Assembly (NCBI GenBank): GCA_024236175.1
Contig: JACKKY010000002.1
Span: 372,001 to 436,000 of the forward strand
Length of the DNA stretch: 64,000 nucleotides
Direction: 5' to 3'
Source: Novosphingobium sp.
Lineage (GTDB): Bacteria > Pseudomonadota > Alphaproteobacteria > Sphingomonadales > Sphingomonadaceae
Below the pieces are notes generated by a model, which was given only the letters and a program-made list of their open reading frames with translations, made no database searches and had not been told where the DNA came from. A program made the translations under genes and the position numbers. Within the stretch, counting starts at the first letter, position 1; each line of letters starts with the position of its first letter. This document shows positions 42,981-52,255 of the stretch, in pieces.

Positions 42981-44269
42981 TCCGCCGCCTCCGCCATGTT
43001 ACCTGCCTCAGCGATCCGGCGCTCCAGCTCCGGGCGGAAGTGGCGGATCAGGCCCTGGATCGGCCAGGCGGCGGCGTCGCCCAGCGCACAGATGGTGTGG
43101 CCCTCGACCTGCTTGGTGACCTGCTGCAGCATGTCGATCTCCTCGACTGCGGCATCGCCGGTCTCGAGGCGTTTCATCACCCGCCACATCCAGCCGGTGC
43201 CCTCACGACAGGGGGTGCACTGGCCGCAGCTTTCATGCTTGTAGAAGTAGCTGAGCCGCGAAATCGCGCGGACGACGTCCGTGGACTTGTCCATGACGAT
43301 CACCGCCGCGGTGCCGAGGCCGGACTGAAGCTCCTTGAGCCCGTCGAAATCCATCGGCGCGTCGATGATCTGCTCGGCCGGCACCAGCGGAACGGAAGAA
43401 CCGCCCGGGATCACCGCCAACAGATTATCCCAGCCGCCGCGAATTCCGCCGCAATGCTTCTCGATCAGCTCGCGGAAGGGAATGCTCATCTCTTCCTCGA
43501 CCACGCAGGGCTTTTCGACATGGCCGGAAATCTGGAACAGCTTGGTGCCGTGGTTGTTCTCGCGTCCGAAGCCGGAGAACCACGATGCGCCGCGCCGCAT
43601 GATCGTCGGCGCCACCGCAATCGATTCCACGTTGTTGACCGTGGTGGGGCAACCGTAGAGGCCAGCGCCTGCCGGGAACGGCGGCTTGAGGCGCGGCTGG
43701 CCCTTCTTGCCCTCAAGGCTTTCGATCATCGCGGTTTCTTCACCGCAGATGTAGGCGCCCGCGCCGCGATGGACGAAAACGTCGAAATCGTAGCCCGAAC
43801 CGGAGGCATTCTTGCCGACCAGCCCGGCGTCGTAGGCCTCCTGCACGGCGGAAAAGAGGGTTTCGGCCTCGCGGATATATTCACCGCGGATGTAGATGTA
43901 GGCGGCCCGCGCACCCATCGCGAAGCCCGCGACCAGCGCACCTTCGATCAGCTTGTGGGGATCGTGGCGGATGATCTCCCGATCCTTGCACGAGCCGGGT
44001 TCGGATTCGTCGGCGTTGATGACCAGGAAGCCGGGCCGCTTGGTATCCGGTTCCTTCGGCATGAACGACCATTTCAGGCCGGTCGGGAAGCCCGCGCCCC
44101 CGCGCCCGCGCAGGCCCGAAGCCTTCATCTCCTCGATGATCGCGTCGCGGCCCTTCTCGAGGATGGCCTTGGTGTTGTCCCAGTCTCCGCGCGCCCGGGC
44201 GGCATCGAGGTTCCACGGCTGGTAGCCGTAGACGTTCGTGAAAATGCGGTCCTTGTCCTGGAGAGCCAT
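42977..44269 (-). CDS. nuoF: NADH-quinone oxidoreductase subunit F
   Basis: A 430-residue peripheral subunit that binds NADH, FMN and cluster N3. Blocks include SGLRGRGGAGFPTGLKWSFM (FMN/NADH loop), GAGAYICGEETAMIESLEG, the SLE/Gly-rich PPFPAGAGLYGCPTTVNNVE and the [4Fe-4S] motif ESCGQCTPCREGTGWM. It follows nuoE after three bases and overlaps the small gene behind it. Confidence 0.98.
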   Translation of the reverse strand: MALQDKDRIFTNVYGYQPWNLDAARARGDWDNTKAILEKGRDAIIEEMKASGLRGRGGAGFPTGLKWSFMPKEPDTKRPGFLVINADESEPGSCKDREIIRHDPHKLIEGALVAGFAMGARAAYIYIRGEYIREAETLFSAVQEAYDAGLVGKNASGSGYDFDVFVHRGAGAYICGEETAMIESLEGKKGQPRLKPPFPAGAGLYGCPTTVNNVESIAVAPTIMRRGASWFSGFGRENNHGTKLFQISGHVEKPCVVEEEMSIPFRELIEKHCGGIRGGWDNLLAVIPGGSSVPLVPAEQIIDAPMDFDGLKELQSGLGTAAVIVMDKSTDVVRAISRLSYFYKHESCGQCTPCREGTGWMWRVMKRLETGDAAVEEIDMLQQVTKQVEGHTICALGDAAAWPIQGLIRHFRPELERRIAEAGNMAEAAE

Positions 44270-44272
44270 GGC

Positions 44273-44941
44273 TTACCACTCCCCCCGGTAGTCGTGATTC
44301 TCGGTGACCATTTCTTTCAGCGTCGTCGGCCCGCCGAGCGGTTCGCTGGTGTGGCGGCCGGGCTCCTGCGTACCGGCCTTGGGCTGCTCGCCCCTTGCCA
44401 GCGCATCGAGCACGGTGTCGAGGCGGTCGGCCGTCAGATCCTCGTAATTGTCATCGTTGATCTGGACCATCGGTGCGGTGGCGCAATTGCCCATGCATTC
44501 GACTTCGGTAAGGGTCCACAGACCATCATCGGTGGTGTGACCCTTCGTCATGCCGCGCTTGTAGCAGGCATCCATGAGGTCGTCCGAGCCACGCAGCATG
44601 CAGGGCGTCGTACCGCAGACCTGCACGTGGAATTTCCCCACCGGCACGAGGTTGTACATGGTGTAGAAGGTCGCGACTTCGAGCACGCGGATGACCGGCA
44701 TGTCGAGGTAGTCCGCGATATATTCGATCACCGGGATCGGCAGCCAGCCCTGCGTGGACGTTTCCTCGCCGATCTGGCGCTGGGCGAAATCGAGCAGGGC
44801 CATGACGGCGCTGCGCTGGCGCCCTTCGGGGTAGCGCGCAATCGCGGCCCTGGCTTTCGCCTCCCATTCGGGCGTGAATGCGAAACCACCCCAGCGCGCC
44901 CGCAATTCGGGCGTATCGGGCTCGAGATGACGGTCAGCCAT
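44273..44941 (-). CDS. nuoE: NADH-quinone oxidoreductase subunit E
   Basis: A 222-residue peripheral thioredoxin-like subunit with a [2Fe-2S] cluster (N1a). The four ligand cysteines are visible in VCGTTPCML and VECMGNCATAP. The Pro-rich C-terminal tail (about 45 residues past the core) is common in alphaproteobacteria. The ATG overlaps the nuoD stop as TAATG. Confidence 0.96.
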   Translation of the reverse strand: MADRHLEPDTPELRARWGGFAFTPEWEAKARAAIARYPEGRQRSAVMALLDFAQRQIGEETSTQGWLPIPVIEYIADYLDMPVIRVLEVATFYTMYNLVPVGKFHVQVCGTTPCMLRGSDDLMDACYKRGMTKGHTTDDGLWTLTEVECMGNCATAPMVQINDDNYEDLTADRLDTVLDALARGEQPKAGTQEPGRHTSEPLGGPTTLKEMVTENHDYRGEW

Positions 44942-46152
44942 TAGCGGTCACACTCCCCGAACACGACGTCGATGGCGCCGAGGATGGCGGTGGCGTCGGG
45001 CAGCATGTGGCCCTTGCACATCATGTCCATCGCCTGAAGGTGGGAAAAGGCGGTCGGGCGGATCTTGCAGCGATACGGCTTGTTGCTCCCATCCGACACC
45101 AGATAGACACCGAATTCGCCCTTGGGGCTCTCGGTTGCGACATAGACTTCGCCCGCCGGCACATGGAACCCTTCGGTGTAGAGCTTGAAGTGATGGATCA
45201 GCGCTTCCATCGACTGTTTCATTTCGCCGCGCTTGGGCGGAACCACCTTCCGGTCCGTCGAAGCAATCGGACCATCGGGCATTTCGGCAAGGCACTGCTT
45301 CATGATCTTCGCCGACTGCCGCACTTCCTCGACACGGACCATGAACCGGTCATAGCAATCGCTGGCAGTGCCGACCGGAATCTCGAAATCCATGCGATCG
45401 TAGACGTCGTAGGGCTGGCTCTTGCGAATGTCCCACGGAATGCCCGCCGCTCGGATCATCGGCCCCGAAAAGCCCCATGCGATGGCGTCATCGCGGCCAA
45501 CCACGGCGATATCGACGTTGCGCTGCTTGAAGATGCGGTTGTCGATGACAAGGCTCATCGCGTCATCGAACAGGCGCGGCAGCCGCGTGTCGAGCCAGTC
45601 GGCGATATCGGTCAGCAGCTTGAGCGGCACATCCTGGTGAACACCGCCCGGGCGGTACCACGCCATGTGCATGCGAGCCCCGGCAGCCCGCTCGAAGAAG
45701 TTGAGGCAGTCCTCGCGGATCTCGAACAGCCACAGGTTGGGCGTCATCGCGCCCACGTCCATCACGTGAGAGCCCATGTTCAGCATGTGGTTGCAGATGC
45801 GTGTCAGCTCGGCGAACAGCACTCGCAGGTACTGGGCGCGCAGCGGAACCTCCAGGTTCAGCAGCTTCTCGATCGCCAGCACGTAGGAATATTCCATGCC
45901 GAGCGGCGAGCAGTAGTCGAGCCGGTCGAAATAGGGCAGCGCCTGCAGGTAGGTCTTGTATTCGATCAGCTTCTCGGTGCCGCGATGAAGCAGGCCGACA
46001 TGTGGATCGACACGCTCGATGATCTCGCCGTCGAGTTCCATGACCATGCGCAGCACGCCGTGCGCCGCGGGGTGCTGGGGCCCGAAGTTGATCGTGTAGT
46101 TGGTGATGACTTCGTCGCCGGTGGTCGGCGACTGCTCGAGCTGCATGCTCAT
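44941..46152 (-). CDS. nuoD: NADH-quinone oxidoreductase subunit D
   Basis: A 403-residue peripheral 49-kDa subunit that forms the quinone pocket with NuoB. Key stretches are NFGPQHPAAHGVLRMVMELD, HVGLLHRGTEKLIEYKTYLQ, and LDYCSPLGMEYSYVLAIE. NuoC and NuoD are separate proteins here, unlike the fused NuoCD of enterobacteria. The ATG overlaps the nuoC stop as ATGA. Confidence 0.98.
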   Translation of the reverse strand: MSMQLEQSPTTGDEVITNYTINFGPQHPAAHGVLRMVMELDGEIIERVDPHVGLLHRGTEKLIEYKTYLQALPYFDRLDYCSPLGMEYSYVLAIEKLLNLEVPLRAQYLRVLFAELTRICNHMLNMGSHVMDVGAMTPNLWLFEIREDCLNFFERAAGARMHMAWYRPGGVHQDVPLKLLTDIADWLDTRLPRLFDDAMSLVIDNRIFKQRNVDIAVVGRDDAIAWGFSGPMIRAAGIPWDIRKSQPYDVYDRMDFEIPVGTASDCYDRFMVRVEEVRQSAKIMKQCLAEMPDGPIASTDRKVVPPKRGEMKQSMEALIHHFKLYTEGFHVPAGEVYVATESPKGEFGVYLVSDGSNKPYRCKIRPTAFSHLQAMDMMCKGHMLPDATAILGAIDVVFGECDR

Positions 46153-46781
46153 CCCTCGCCTCCCTCTGCTTTCTCGTCGCCCGGAAGCACGTATTCCGCG
46201 CCTTCCCAGGGGCTCATGAAGTCGAAGCTGCGGAAATCCTGGGCTAGGCGTACCGGTTCATAGACGACGCGCTTGTCCTCTTCGGAATAGCGCAGTTCCA
46301 CATAGCCGGTGAGCGGGAAGTCCTTGCGGAACGGATGGCCCTCGAAGCCGTAGTCGGTGAGAATCCGCCGCAGGTCTTCGTTGCCCGCAAAGATCACGCC
46401 GTACAGGTCGAACACCTCGCGCTCGAGCCAGCCGGCGACCGGCCACAGCGTCGTGACGGTCGGCACCGGGGTGTTCTCGGCCGCCGTTACCTTCACCATG
46501 ATGCGGTGATTTCTTGTAAGCGACAGCAGCATGTAGACAACGTCGAAGCGTTCGGCCCGCTGGGGATAGTCGACGCCGGCGATCTCCATGAGCTGCTGGT
46601 ATTCGTGCTCGTCGCGCAGCAGGCGGAGCGCATCCTCGACCTTCTCGCGGCGCACGGTGATGACGATCTCGCCGTGCTCTTCCCTGGCCGAAACCGCCAG
46701 GTCGCCAAGCGCGACCGAAAGCGCATCGAGCACGCCCTCGTTGGAAGCATATCTCGGAGCGGAATGGACGACTGCGCTCAT
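46149..46781 (-). CDS. nuoC: NADH-quinone oxidoreductase subunit C
   Basis: A 210-residue peripheral 30-kDa subunit. The signature is WLEREVFDLYGVIFAGNEDL followed by RRILTDYGFEGHPFRKDFPL. The ATG at 46781 overlaps the nuoB stop as ATGA; the long open frame further upstream is the shadow of nuoB. Confidence 0.97.
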   Translation of the reverse strand: MSAVVHSAPRYASNEGVLDALSVALGDLAVSAREEHGEIVITVRREKVEDALRLLRDEHEYQQLMEIAGVDYPQRAERFDVVYMLLSLTRNHRIMVKVTAAENTPVPTVTTLWPVAGWLEREVFDLYGVIFAGNEDLRRILTDYGFEGHPFRKDFPLTGYVELRYSEEDKRVVYEPVRLAQDFRSFDFMSPWEGAEYVLPGDEKAEGGEG

Positions 46782-47317
46782 CTGACGACTGTCCCCACCC
46801 TGCGGATCTTCCGCTGCAGCTGCATGACGCCGTAAAGCAGCGCTTCGGCGGTCGGCGGGCAACCCGGAACATAAATGTCCACAGGGACGATGCGATCGCA
46901 TCCGCGCACGACCGAATAGCTGTAGTGGTAATAGCCGCCGCCGTTGGCGCACGAGCCCATCGAAATCACGTATTTCGGGTCCGACATCTGGTCGTAGACC
47001 TTGCGCAGGGCGGGCGCCATCTTGTTGCACAGCGTTCCGGCGACAATCATCACGTCCGACTGGCGCGGGCTGGCGCGGGGCGCAACGCCGAAGCGCTCCA
47101 TGTCGTATCGCGGCATGTTCACATGGATCATCTCGACCGCGCAGCACGCCAGGCCGAAAGTCATCCACCACAGCGAGCCGGTGCGCGCCCAGTGGAACAG
47201 TTCCTCGGTCGAAGTGACGAGGAAGCCCTTGTTGCTGACCTCTGCATTGAGATCGTTGAAGAAGGCCTGATCCGGCGGCGTGACATCACCGGTGGGAGAA
47301 GTGACGAGGTTGCTCAT
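46778..47317 (-). CDS. nuoB: NADH-quinone oxidoreductase subunit B
   Basis: A 179-residue peripheral subunit carrying cluster N2. The ligand cysteines lie in FGLACCAVEMIH, ISMGSCANGGGYY and DIYVPGCPPTAEALL. The ATG at 47317 overlaps the nuoA stop as ATGA. Confidence 0.98.
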   Translation of the reverse strand: MSNLVTSPTGDVTPPDQAFFNDLNAEVSNKGFLVTSTEELFHWARTGSLWWMTFGLACCAVEMIHVNMPRYDMERFGVAPRASPRQSDVMIVAGTLCNKMAPALRKVYDQMSDPKYVISMGSCANGGGYYHYSYSVVRGCDRIVPVDIYVPGCPPTAEALLYGVMQLQRKIRRVGTVVR

Positions 47318-47688
47318 TCCCAGTCCAGAGCTCCCTTCTTCCAGGCGTAGGCCAGTCCTATCGCCAGTTCGCCCAGGAAGACCATCATCGTGATCCAGCC
47401 GGGCCAGCCCGTCATGTCGAGCGACACGGCCCATGGAAACAGGAATGCGGCCTCGAGGTCGAAGACGATGAACAGGATCGCGACGAGATAAAAACGCACG
47501 TCGAACTGGCTGCGCGGATCCTCGAAGGCGGGAAAGCCGCATTCGTACTCGCTCAGCTTCTCGGCGTTCGGATTGTGGGCGCCGGTCAGGCGGGAAACGC
47601 CCATCGGCAGGAACACGAAAGCCGCCGAAAGGACCAGGGCTATGATCAGGAAGATCAGGATCGGCAGATATTCGGAAAGGTCGACCAA
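47314..47688 (-). CDS. nuoA: NADH-quinone oxidoreductase subunit A
   Basis: A 124-residue membrane subunit with three helices. The conserved loop KLSEYECGFPAFEDPRSQFD and the following FYLVAILFIVFDLEAAFLFP are present. I infer a TTG start at 47688 (VDLSEYLPILIF after Met), which gives the usual length; a longer frame upstream is out of family. The ribosome site is weak. It is the first gene of the operon; its promoter should lie in the approximately 210 bases shared with the divergent thiolase gene. Confidence 0.93.
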   Translation of the reverse strand: MVDLSEYLPILIFLIIALVLSAAFVFLPMGVSRLTGAHNPNAEKLSEYECGFPAFEDPRSQFDVRFYLVAILFIVFDLEAAFLFPWAVSLDMTGWPGWITMMVFLGELAIGLAYAWKKGALDWE

Positions 47689-47900
47689 TGCGCTGACTCG
47701 GCTGTTGACGGGATTGATATTCGCACCGCGCCCTAGTCCCCCCATCCGCAAGGTGCAAGTGGGGCAACCGGGACGGAGGGGAGATTTCCGCAACCACCCC
47801 CGCCGAAAGGGCGCGCAACAGTCGCATTGCTTTTGCCGCAATGCAACATTATGCGAAATCTTTCTCCACGTTCCACGCCATCCGAAAGGCACGTATAGTC

Positions 47901-49097
47901 ATGGCCCAGATTTCCGCCGATGATCCGATTGTCGTCCTGTCCTATGCCCGCACGCCGATGGGCGGTCTGCAAGGTGCGTTTTCAGACGTGGCAGCAACCG
48001 ATCTGGGCGCGACCGCGGTAAAGGCGGCCGTCGAGCGCGCCGGCGTGGATGGCAAGGACATCGAGCGCATCTACATGGGCTGCGTCCTGCCCGCCGGGCT
48101 CGGCCAGGCGCCTGCGCGTCAGGCCGCCATCAAGGCCGGCCTGCCCGAATCGGTCCAGGCAACGACGGTCAACAAGGTCTGCGGCTCGGGCATGCAGACA
48201 GTCATCATGGGGTCCGAGGCCCTCGCCTGCGGAAGCATCGACCTGGTTGTCGCCGGCGGCATGGAAAGCATGACCAACGCGCCCTACCTGCTCAAGAGGC
48301 ACCGCTCCGGCGCGCGCGCGGGACATGACACCGTTTATGACCACATGTTCCTCGACGGCCTCGAAGACGCCTACGACCCCGGCCGGGCGATGGGCACTTT
48401 CGCGCAGGACACGGCTGACGAATACCAGCTGACGCGCCAGGCCCAGGACGAATACTCCATCGAATCGCTGCGCCGGGCCCGCGAGGCGATCGAAAGCGGC
48501 GGTTTCGGCAGCGAGATCGTCCCCGTCACGGTCAAGACCCGCAAGGGGGAAGTCATCGTCGAAGTCGACGAGCAGCCCGGAAAGGGCAATCCCGAGAAGA
48601 TCCCGACGCTCAAGGCGGCTTTCGCCAAGGACGGCACGATCACTGCGGCAAGCTCGAGCTCGATTTCGGACGGAGCTGCGGCCATGGTCCTCACCCGCGA
48701 GAGCGTCGCAAGCGAAAAGGGCCTGACGCCCGTCGCCAGGATCGTCGCCGTCGCCGCCCACGCGCAGGCGCCTTCCAAGTTCACCACCGCTCCGGTCGGC
48801 GCGATCACCAAGCTGGTCGAGAAGGCGGGATGGCAGATGAGCGATGTCGACCTGTTCGAGATAAACGAAGCCTTCGCCTGCGTGGCGATGTTCGCCATGC
48901 ATGACCTCGGCATTCCGCATGACAAGGTCAATATCCACGGCGGCGCAACCGCGCTCGGCCACCCCATCGGCGCTTCCGGCACGCGAATCATCGTGACGCT
49001 GATCGGAGCGCTCAAGGAGAAGGGCCTGAAGCGCGGTATCGCCAGCCTGTGCATCGGCGGTGGCGAGGCAACGGCCGTCGCAATCGAAATGGTGTGA
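47901..49097 (+). CDS. Acetyl-CoA C-acetyltransferase (thiolase)
   Basis: A 398-residue biosynthetic-type thiolase that condenses two acetyl-CoA or cleaves acetoacetyl-CoA. The acyl-accepting Cys94 lies in TVNKVCGSGMQT; the His and second Cys lie in NIHGGATALGHPIGASG and SLCIGGGEA. The ATG at 47901 gives the family N-terminus. A neighbouring phaB is absent, so a role in polyhydroxybutyrate synthesis is not shown; beta-oxidation or ketone-body use is as likely. It is divergent from nuoA. Confidence 0.93.
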   Translation: MAQISADDPIVVLSYARTPMGGLQGAFSDVAATDLGATAVKAAVERAGVDGKDIERIYMGCVLPAGLGQAPARQAAIKAGLPESVQATTVNKVCGSGMQTVIMGSEALACGSIDLVVAGGMESMTNAPYLLKRHRSGARAGHDTVYDHMFLDGLEDAYDPGRAMGTFAQDTADEYQLTRQAQDEYSIESLRRAREAIESGGFGSEIVPVTVKTRKGEVIVEVDEQPGKGNPEKIPTLKAAFAKDGTITAASSSSISDGAAAMVLTRESVASEKGLTPVARIVAVAAHAQAPSKFTTAPVGAITKLVEKAGWQMSDVDLFEINEAFACVAMFAMHDLGIPHDKVNIHGGATALGHPIGASGTRIIVTLIGALKEKGLKRGIASLCIGGGEATAVAIEMV

Positions 49098-49104
49098 TCC
49101 GACG

Positions 49105-49125
49105 GGCTCCTCTCGCAGAGGAGCC
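49105..49125. terminator. Bidirectional hairpin between the thiolase and SH3 genes
   Basis: GGCTCCTCT (49105-49113) and AGAGGAGCC (49117-49125) form a perfect nine-base-pair stem with a three-base loop between the convergent genes. No T-run follows on either strand. Confidence 0.6.
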
Positions 49126-49138
49126 TGCCAAACGCTGA

Positions 49139-49612
49139 TCAGGGCTCTCCGGGGCCCCACAGCCTGGACTGGCTGACGAAGCCCGCGCGCCCGCCAACGT
49201 CGAAGGCGCACCAGCCCGATTCGCAATCGCCCAGCTTTCCGACCACTCCGGGTTCGACCCGCCACATCAGCGGGGAAGCCGGATCGGCCTGCTCGCGCAT
49301 GTCGGCAAGCCCTTCCCCGGTGACGATCGCCCCTCGATCCAGAGTGAGGAAACGGCCCAGCATCCAGCCGCGGTCTCCGTCCGGGTCCTCGATCAGGCGC
49401 CAGCCCTGCATCAGCCGCACGACTTTCACCGGCAATTGCTTGCGCCGGTAAACCCAGGCGACGCGGTAGCTTCCGCCCGGCCCGACTCGCATGTTCACTT
49501 CGTCCACCCTGATCGAGGCCCAATAGGGCACCTCGCGCTCCTGCGCCCCGGCCGGAACTCCGGCCAAGCCGATCAGAACTGCAATGCAGGCAAGCCGCAA
49601 CCGCTTTGTCAT
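49139..49612 (-). CDS. Secreted bacterial SH3-domain protein
   Basis: A 157-residue protein with a cleavable signal peptide (MTKRLRLACIAVLIGLAGVP, then AGAQE) and two SH3-like stretches. The first holds EVNMRVGPGGSYRVAWVYRR and the second CESGWCAFDVGGRAGFVSQS. Such proteins act in the periplasm, usually bound to peptidoglycan. The ATG at 49612 is preferred to a TTG six bases before it. It is divergent from the dehydrogenase gene. Confidence 0.85.
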   Translation of the reverse strand: MTKRLRLACIAVLIGLAGVPAGAQEREVPYWASIRVDEVNMRVGPGGSYRVAWVYRRKQLPVKVVRLMQGWRLIEDPDGDRGWMLGRFLTLDRGAIVTGEGLADMREQADPASPLMWRVEPGVVGKLGDCESGWCAFDVGGRAGFVSQSRLWGPGEP

Positions 49613-49693
49613 GTGCAATGCATACCGTTTGATCGCTCACTGCTTCAAGAGCGCTTGACCGGACCGGCACTGCATCATAGCCAATTTCCAGCG

Positions 49694-50713
49694 ATGACCG
49701 TTGTTACAGATACGCCTCTTGCCCGCCGCGTCAGTGGCAAGCCCCGAGTGCACGTCACCCGCAAGCTGCTGCCTGCGACCGAGTCCCGGATGAGCGAGCT
49801 GTTCGACGTTTCGTTCAATCCGGACGACACGCCGATGACCGGGGAAGAGATCGCTGCGGCCATGCGCGAGTGCGACGTGCTGGTGCCGACCGTCACCGAT
49901 CACATCGACGCCAACGTGATCGCCAACGGCGGCGACAGGATCGGGCTGATCGCCAACTTCGGCGCCGGCACCGATCATATCGACCTGCACGCCGCGCGCG
50001 AACGCAAGATCCTCGTCACCAACACACCCGGTGTCTTCACCGACGACACCGCCGACCTGACGATGACTCTGATCATTTCGGTTGTGCGCAACTTCGCCGA
50101 GGGCATCCGCAGGCTGCATGCCGGCAAGTGGGGAGGCTGGGCGCCATCGACTCTGCTCGGCCACCGCATCGGCGGCAGGCGGCTCGCCATCCTCGGCATG
50201 GGCCGCATCGGACAGGCGGTGGCCCACCGTGCGCGGGCATTCGGCCTGGAGATCACCTACCACAACCGCAACCGGCTGCCGCCAGCGCTCGAGAACATGT
50301 TTTCCGCCCGTTACGAGCCCGATCTCGACCGGTTTATAGCCGAGGCCGACATCCTCTCGCTCCATTGCCCCGCCAGCCCGGAAACACACCTTATCCTCGA
50401 TGAGACACGCCTAGCATCGATGAAGCCGCTGGCCTTCGTGATCAATACGGCACGCGGCGAACTGATTGATGAGGCCGCGCTGATCGCCGCGCTGGAAGAA
50501 GGCAGGCTCGGCGGGGCCGGTCTGGACGTCTACACGCATGAGCCGACCATCGATCCCCGGCTCCTGAGCCTGCCCAACGTGGTCGCGATGCCGCATCTCG
50601 GCAGCGCCACCGTCGAAGGCCGTGAAGCTTCGGGTGAGCGGGTTATCGCCAATATCCGCTTCTGGACCGACGGCCACCGCCCGCCCGACCAGGTGCTCGA
50701 AGGCTGGGCCTGA
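49694..50713 (+). CDS. D-2-hydroxyacid dehydrogenase (glyoxylate/hydroxypyruvate reductase type)
   Basis: A 339-residue NAD(P)-dependent enzyme. The Rossmann motif is GMGRIGQAVAHRARAFG; the catalytic Arg lies in VINTARGELIDEAALI, and the His in PNVVAMPHLGSATVEGRE. The N-terminal substrate domain contains GLIANFGAGTDHIDLHAA. It is closest to glyoxylate reductase/D-glycerate dehydrogenase. The ATG at 49694 lacks a clear ribosome site, but the upstream frame is antisense to the SH3 gene. Confidence 0.9.
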   Translation: MTVVTDTPLARRVSGKPRVHVTRKLLPATESRMSELFDVSFNPDDTPMTGEEIAAAMRECDVLVPTVTDHIDANVIANGGDRIGLIANFGAGTDHIDLHAARERKILVTNTPGVFTDDTADLTMTLIISVVRNFAEGIRRLHAGKWGGWAPSTLLGHRIGGRRLAILGMGRIGQAVAHRARAFGLEITYHNRNRLPPALENMFSARYEPDLDRFIAEADILSLHCPASPETHLILDETRLASMKPLAFVINTARGELIDEAALIAALEEGRLGGAGLDVYTHEPTIDPRLLSLPNVVAMPHLGSATVEGREASGERVIANIRFWTDGHRPPDQVLEGWA

Positions 50714-50792
50714 CGGCGTCACAGGCCTTTGTCCCGGCGACACTTGTCTGACTTCATATTCATGCTCTAGAGGCGACTACGGAGGAGTTGCG

Positions 50793-50810
50793 CCCTTTCC
50801 TGCGAAAGGG
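50793..50810 (+). promoter_or_regulatory. Leader hairpin upstream of amtB
   Basis: CCCTTTC (50793-50799) and GAAAGGG (50804-50810) enclose the tetraloop CTGC, just before the ribosome site GGGGAGG. It may modulate translation or mRNA stability. I saw no sigma-54 consensus (GG-N10-GC with TTGC) in the 115-base leader. Confidence 0.35.
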
Positions 50811-50829
50811 TCTTTGGGGAGGAATAGAC

Positions 50830-52134
50830 ATGCGAAAATTGTCCGCGATGCTTCTCGCCGCTCAGGCGGCGACGATGCCTGTTGTCGCGTTGGCCCAGGA
50901 CGGGCAGATCGACGTGGCAGATAGCGGCGACACTGCATGGATCCTCGTTTCCGCGGCGCTGGTGCTGATGATGACGATGCCGGGCCTGTCGCTTTTCTAT
51001 GGCGGCCTCGTGCGCGCCAAGAACTTCCTCGCCGTGCTGGTGCAGGTCGGTGCGATCGCGGGCATCGCCTCGCTGCTGTGGATCGTAGCCGGTTACACGA
51101 TCGCTTTCGGAGACGTGACAAGCGGCTGGCTGGGCGCCGGCAATGCGTGGATGCTGATCACTCTCGGCAATGTCCGTGATGGGCTCGCCGTCCCGGAAAG
51201 CTCCTTCGCCCTCTTCCAGATGACATTCGCCGCGATCACCCCGGCGCTGATGGCAGGCGCATGGGTCGATCGCGCCCGCTTCGGCTGGGTCATAGGATTT
51301 TGCGCGCTCTGGGGGCTGGTCGTCTACGCGCCGGTCGCCCACTGGGTGTGGGGCGGCGGATGGCTCTCCTCGGGCTTCGGCACGCTCGACTTCGCGGGCG
51401 GGATCGTCGTCCACACCACCGCAGGCGTTTCCGCGCTGCTGGTGGCGATGCTGCTCGGCCGCCGCCAGGGCTTTCCCAAGACGCTGATGCTGCCGCACAG
51501 TCCCTCGCTGACAATGGCCGGGGCAGCGCTGCTCTGGGTCGGCTGGTTCGGCTTCAACGGCGGGTCGGCCCTGGCCGCCAACGACGACGCCGCATCCGCG
51601 ATCATCAACACCCACGCGGCCGCCAGCGCCGCGGCGCTGGTGTGGCTCCTGATCGAGCGCATCGCGGTGGGCAAGCCGACCAGCGTCGGCTTCGCGACCG
51701 GCGCCATCGCCGGACTCGCCACCGTCACTCCGGCGGCCGGCTTCATCTCGCCGGGCGCTGCCATCGTGTTCGGCGGTATCGCCTCCGTCGTCTGCTACGG
51801 TGCGATCCAGCTGGTGAAACAGAAGCTCCAGATCGACGATTCGCTCGATGTCTTCGCCGTCCATGGCGTTGGCGGCATCACCGGCTCTCTGCTTCTGGCC
51901 GTATTCCTTTCGTCGTCCCTCGGCGGAACCGGCTACGCCGAAGGCATGACCATGGGCAGCCAGTTCGTCGCCCAGCTGTTGGGCGTGGGAGTCACGCTCG
52001 TCTGGTCTGCAGTCGCAACGGCCATCCTTGCAGTCATGGTGTCGGTGATCTTCCCGATGCGGGTGAGCGAGGACGAAGAGCGCGACGGGCTGGACATCTC
52101 CAGCCACGGCGAACGCGCCTGGGAATTCGACTGA
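50830..52134 (+). CDS. amtB: Ammonium transporter
   Basis: A 434-residue Amt protein with an N-terminal signal sequence (about residues 1-23) and eleven membrane helices. Family stretches are MPGLSLFYGGLVRAKNFL, WIVAGYTIAFGD, LLWVGWFGFNGGSALAANDD and DDSLDVFAVHGVGGITGSLL; the pore histidines lie in VVHTTAG and FAVHGVGG. It conducts ammonium at low external concentration. The ATG at 50830 has the strong site GGGGAGGA. No glnK-type PII gene is next to it, unlike in most proteobacteria. Confidence 0.96.
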   Translation: MRKLSAMLLAAQAATMPVVALAQDGQIDVADSGDTAWILVSAALVLMMTMPGLSLFYGGLVRAKNFLAVLVQVGAIAGIASLLWIVAGYTIAFGDVTSGWLGAGNAWMLITLGNVRDGLAVPESSFALFQMTFAAITPALMAGAWVDRARFGWVIGFCALWGLVVYAPVAHWVWGGGWLSSGFGTLDFAGGIVVHTTAGVSALLVAMLLGRRQGFPKTLMLPHSPSLTMAGAALLWVGWFGFNGGSALAANDDAASAIINTHAAASAAALVWLLIERIAVGKPTSVGFATGAIAGLATVTPAAGFISPGAAIVFGGIASVVCYGAIQLVKQKLQIDDSLDVFAVHGVGGITGSLLLAVFLSSSLGGTGYAEGMTMGSQFVAQLLGVGVTLVWSAVATAILAVMVSVIFPMRVSEDEERDGLDISSHGERAWEFD

Positions 52135-52185
52135 GTCAGCTGGGTTAGCGGCCGCATTCCATGCGGTCCGGCCTGTTCAGATAAA

Positions 52186-52209
52186 GCCCGGAGGCACACG
52201 CCTCCGGGC
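52186..52209 (+). terminator. Hairpin after amtB
   Basis: GCCCGGAGGC (52186-52195) and GCCTCCGGGC (52200-52209) form a perfect ten-base-pair stem with loop ACAC, about 50 bases after the amtB stop. A T-run is lacking on the forward strand; the reverse strand has TTTAT after the stem. Confidence 0.7.
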
Positions 52210-52222
52210 CGACAGCGCTGCG

Positions 52223-52255
52223 TCGAAATTTTCGATTAACCACCCCCTTGCGCAA
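52223..52255. promoter_or_regulatory. Two palindromes upstream of the TonB-dependent receptor gene
   Basis: TCGAAA-T-TTTCGA (52223-52235) and TTGCGCAA (52248-52255) are both perfect dyads in the 290-base region before the receptor gene. They may bind a regulator. No regulator gene lies adjacent, so this is a weak call. Confidence 0.3.

Noticed and set aside
47901..49097. Assignment of the thiolase as phaA in a polyhydroxybutyrate operon
   Set aside because: No phaB or phaC is adjacent, so the specific pathway is not supported.
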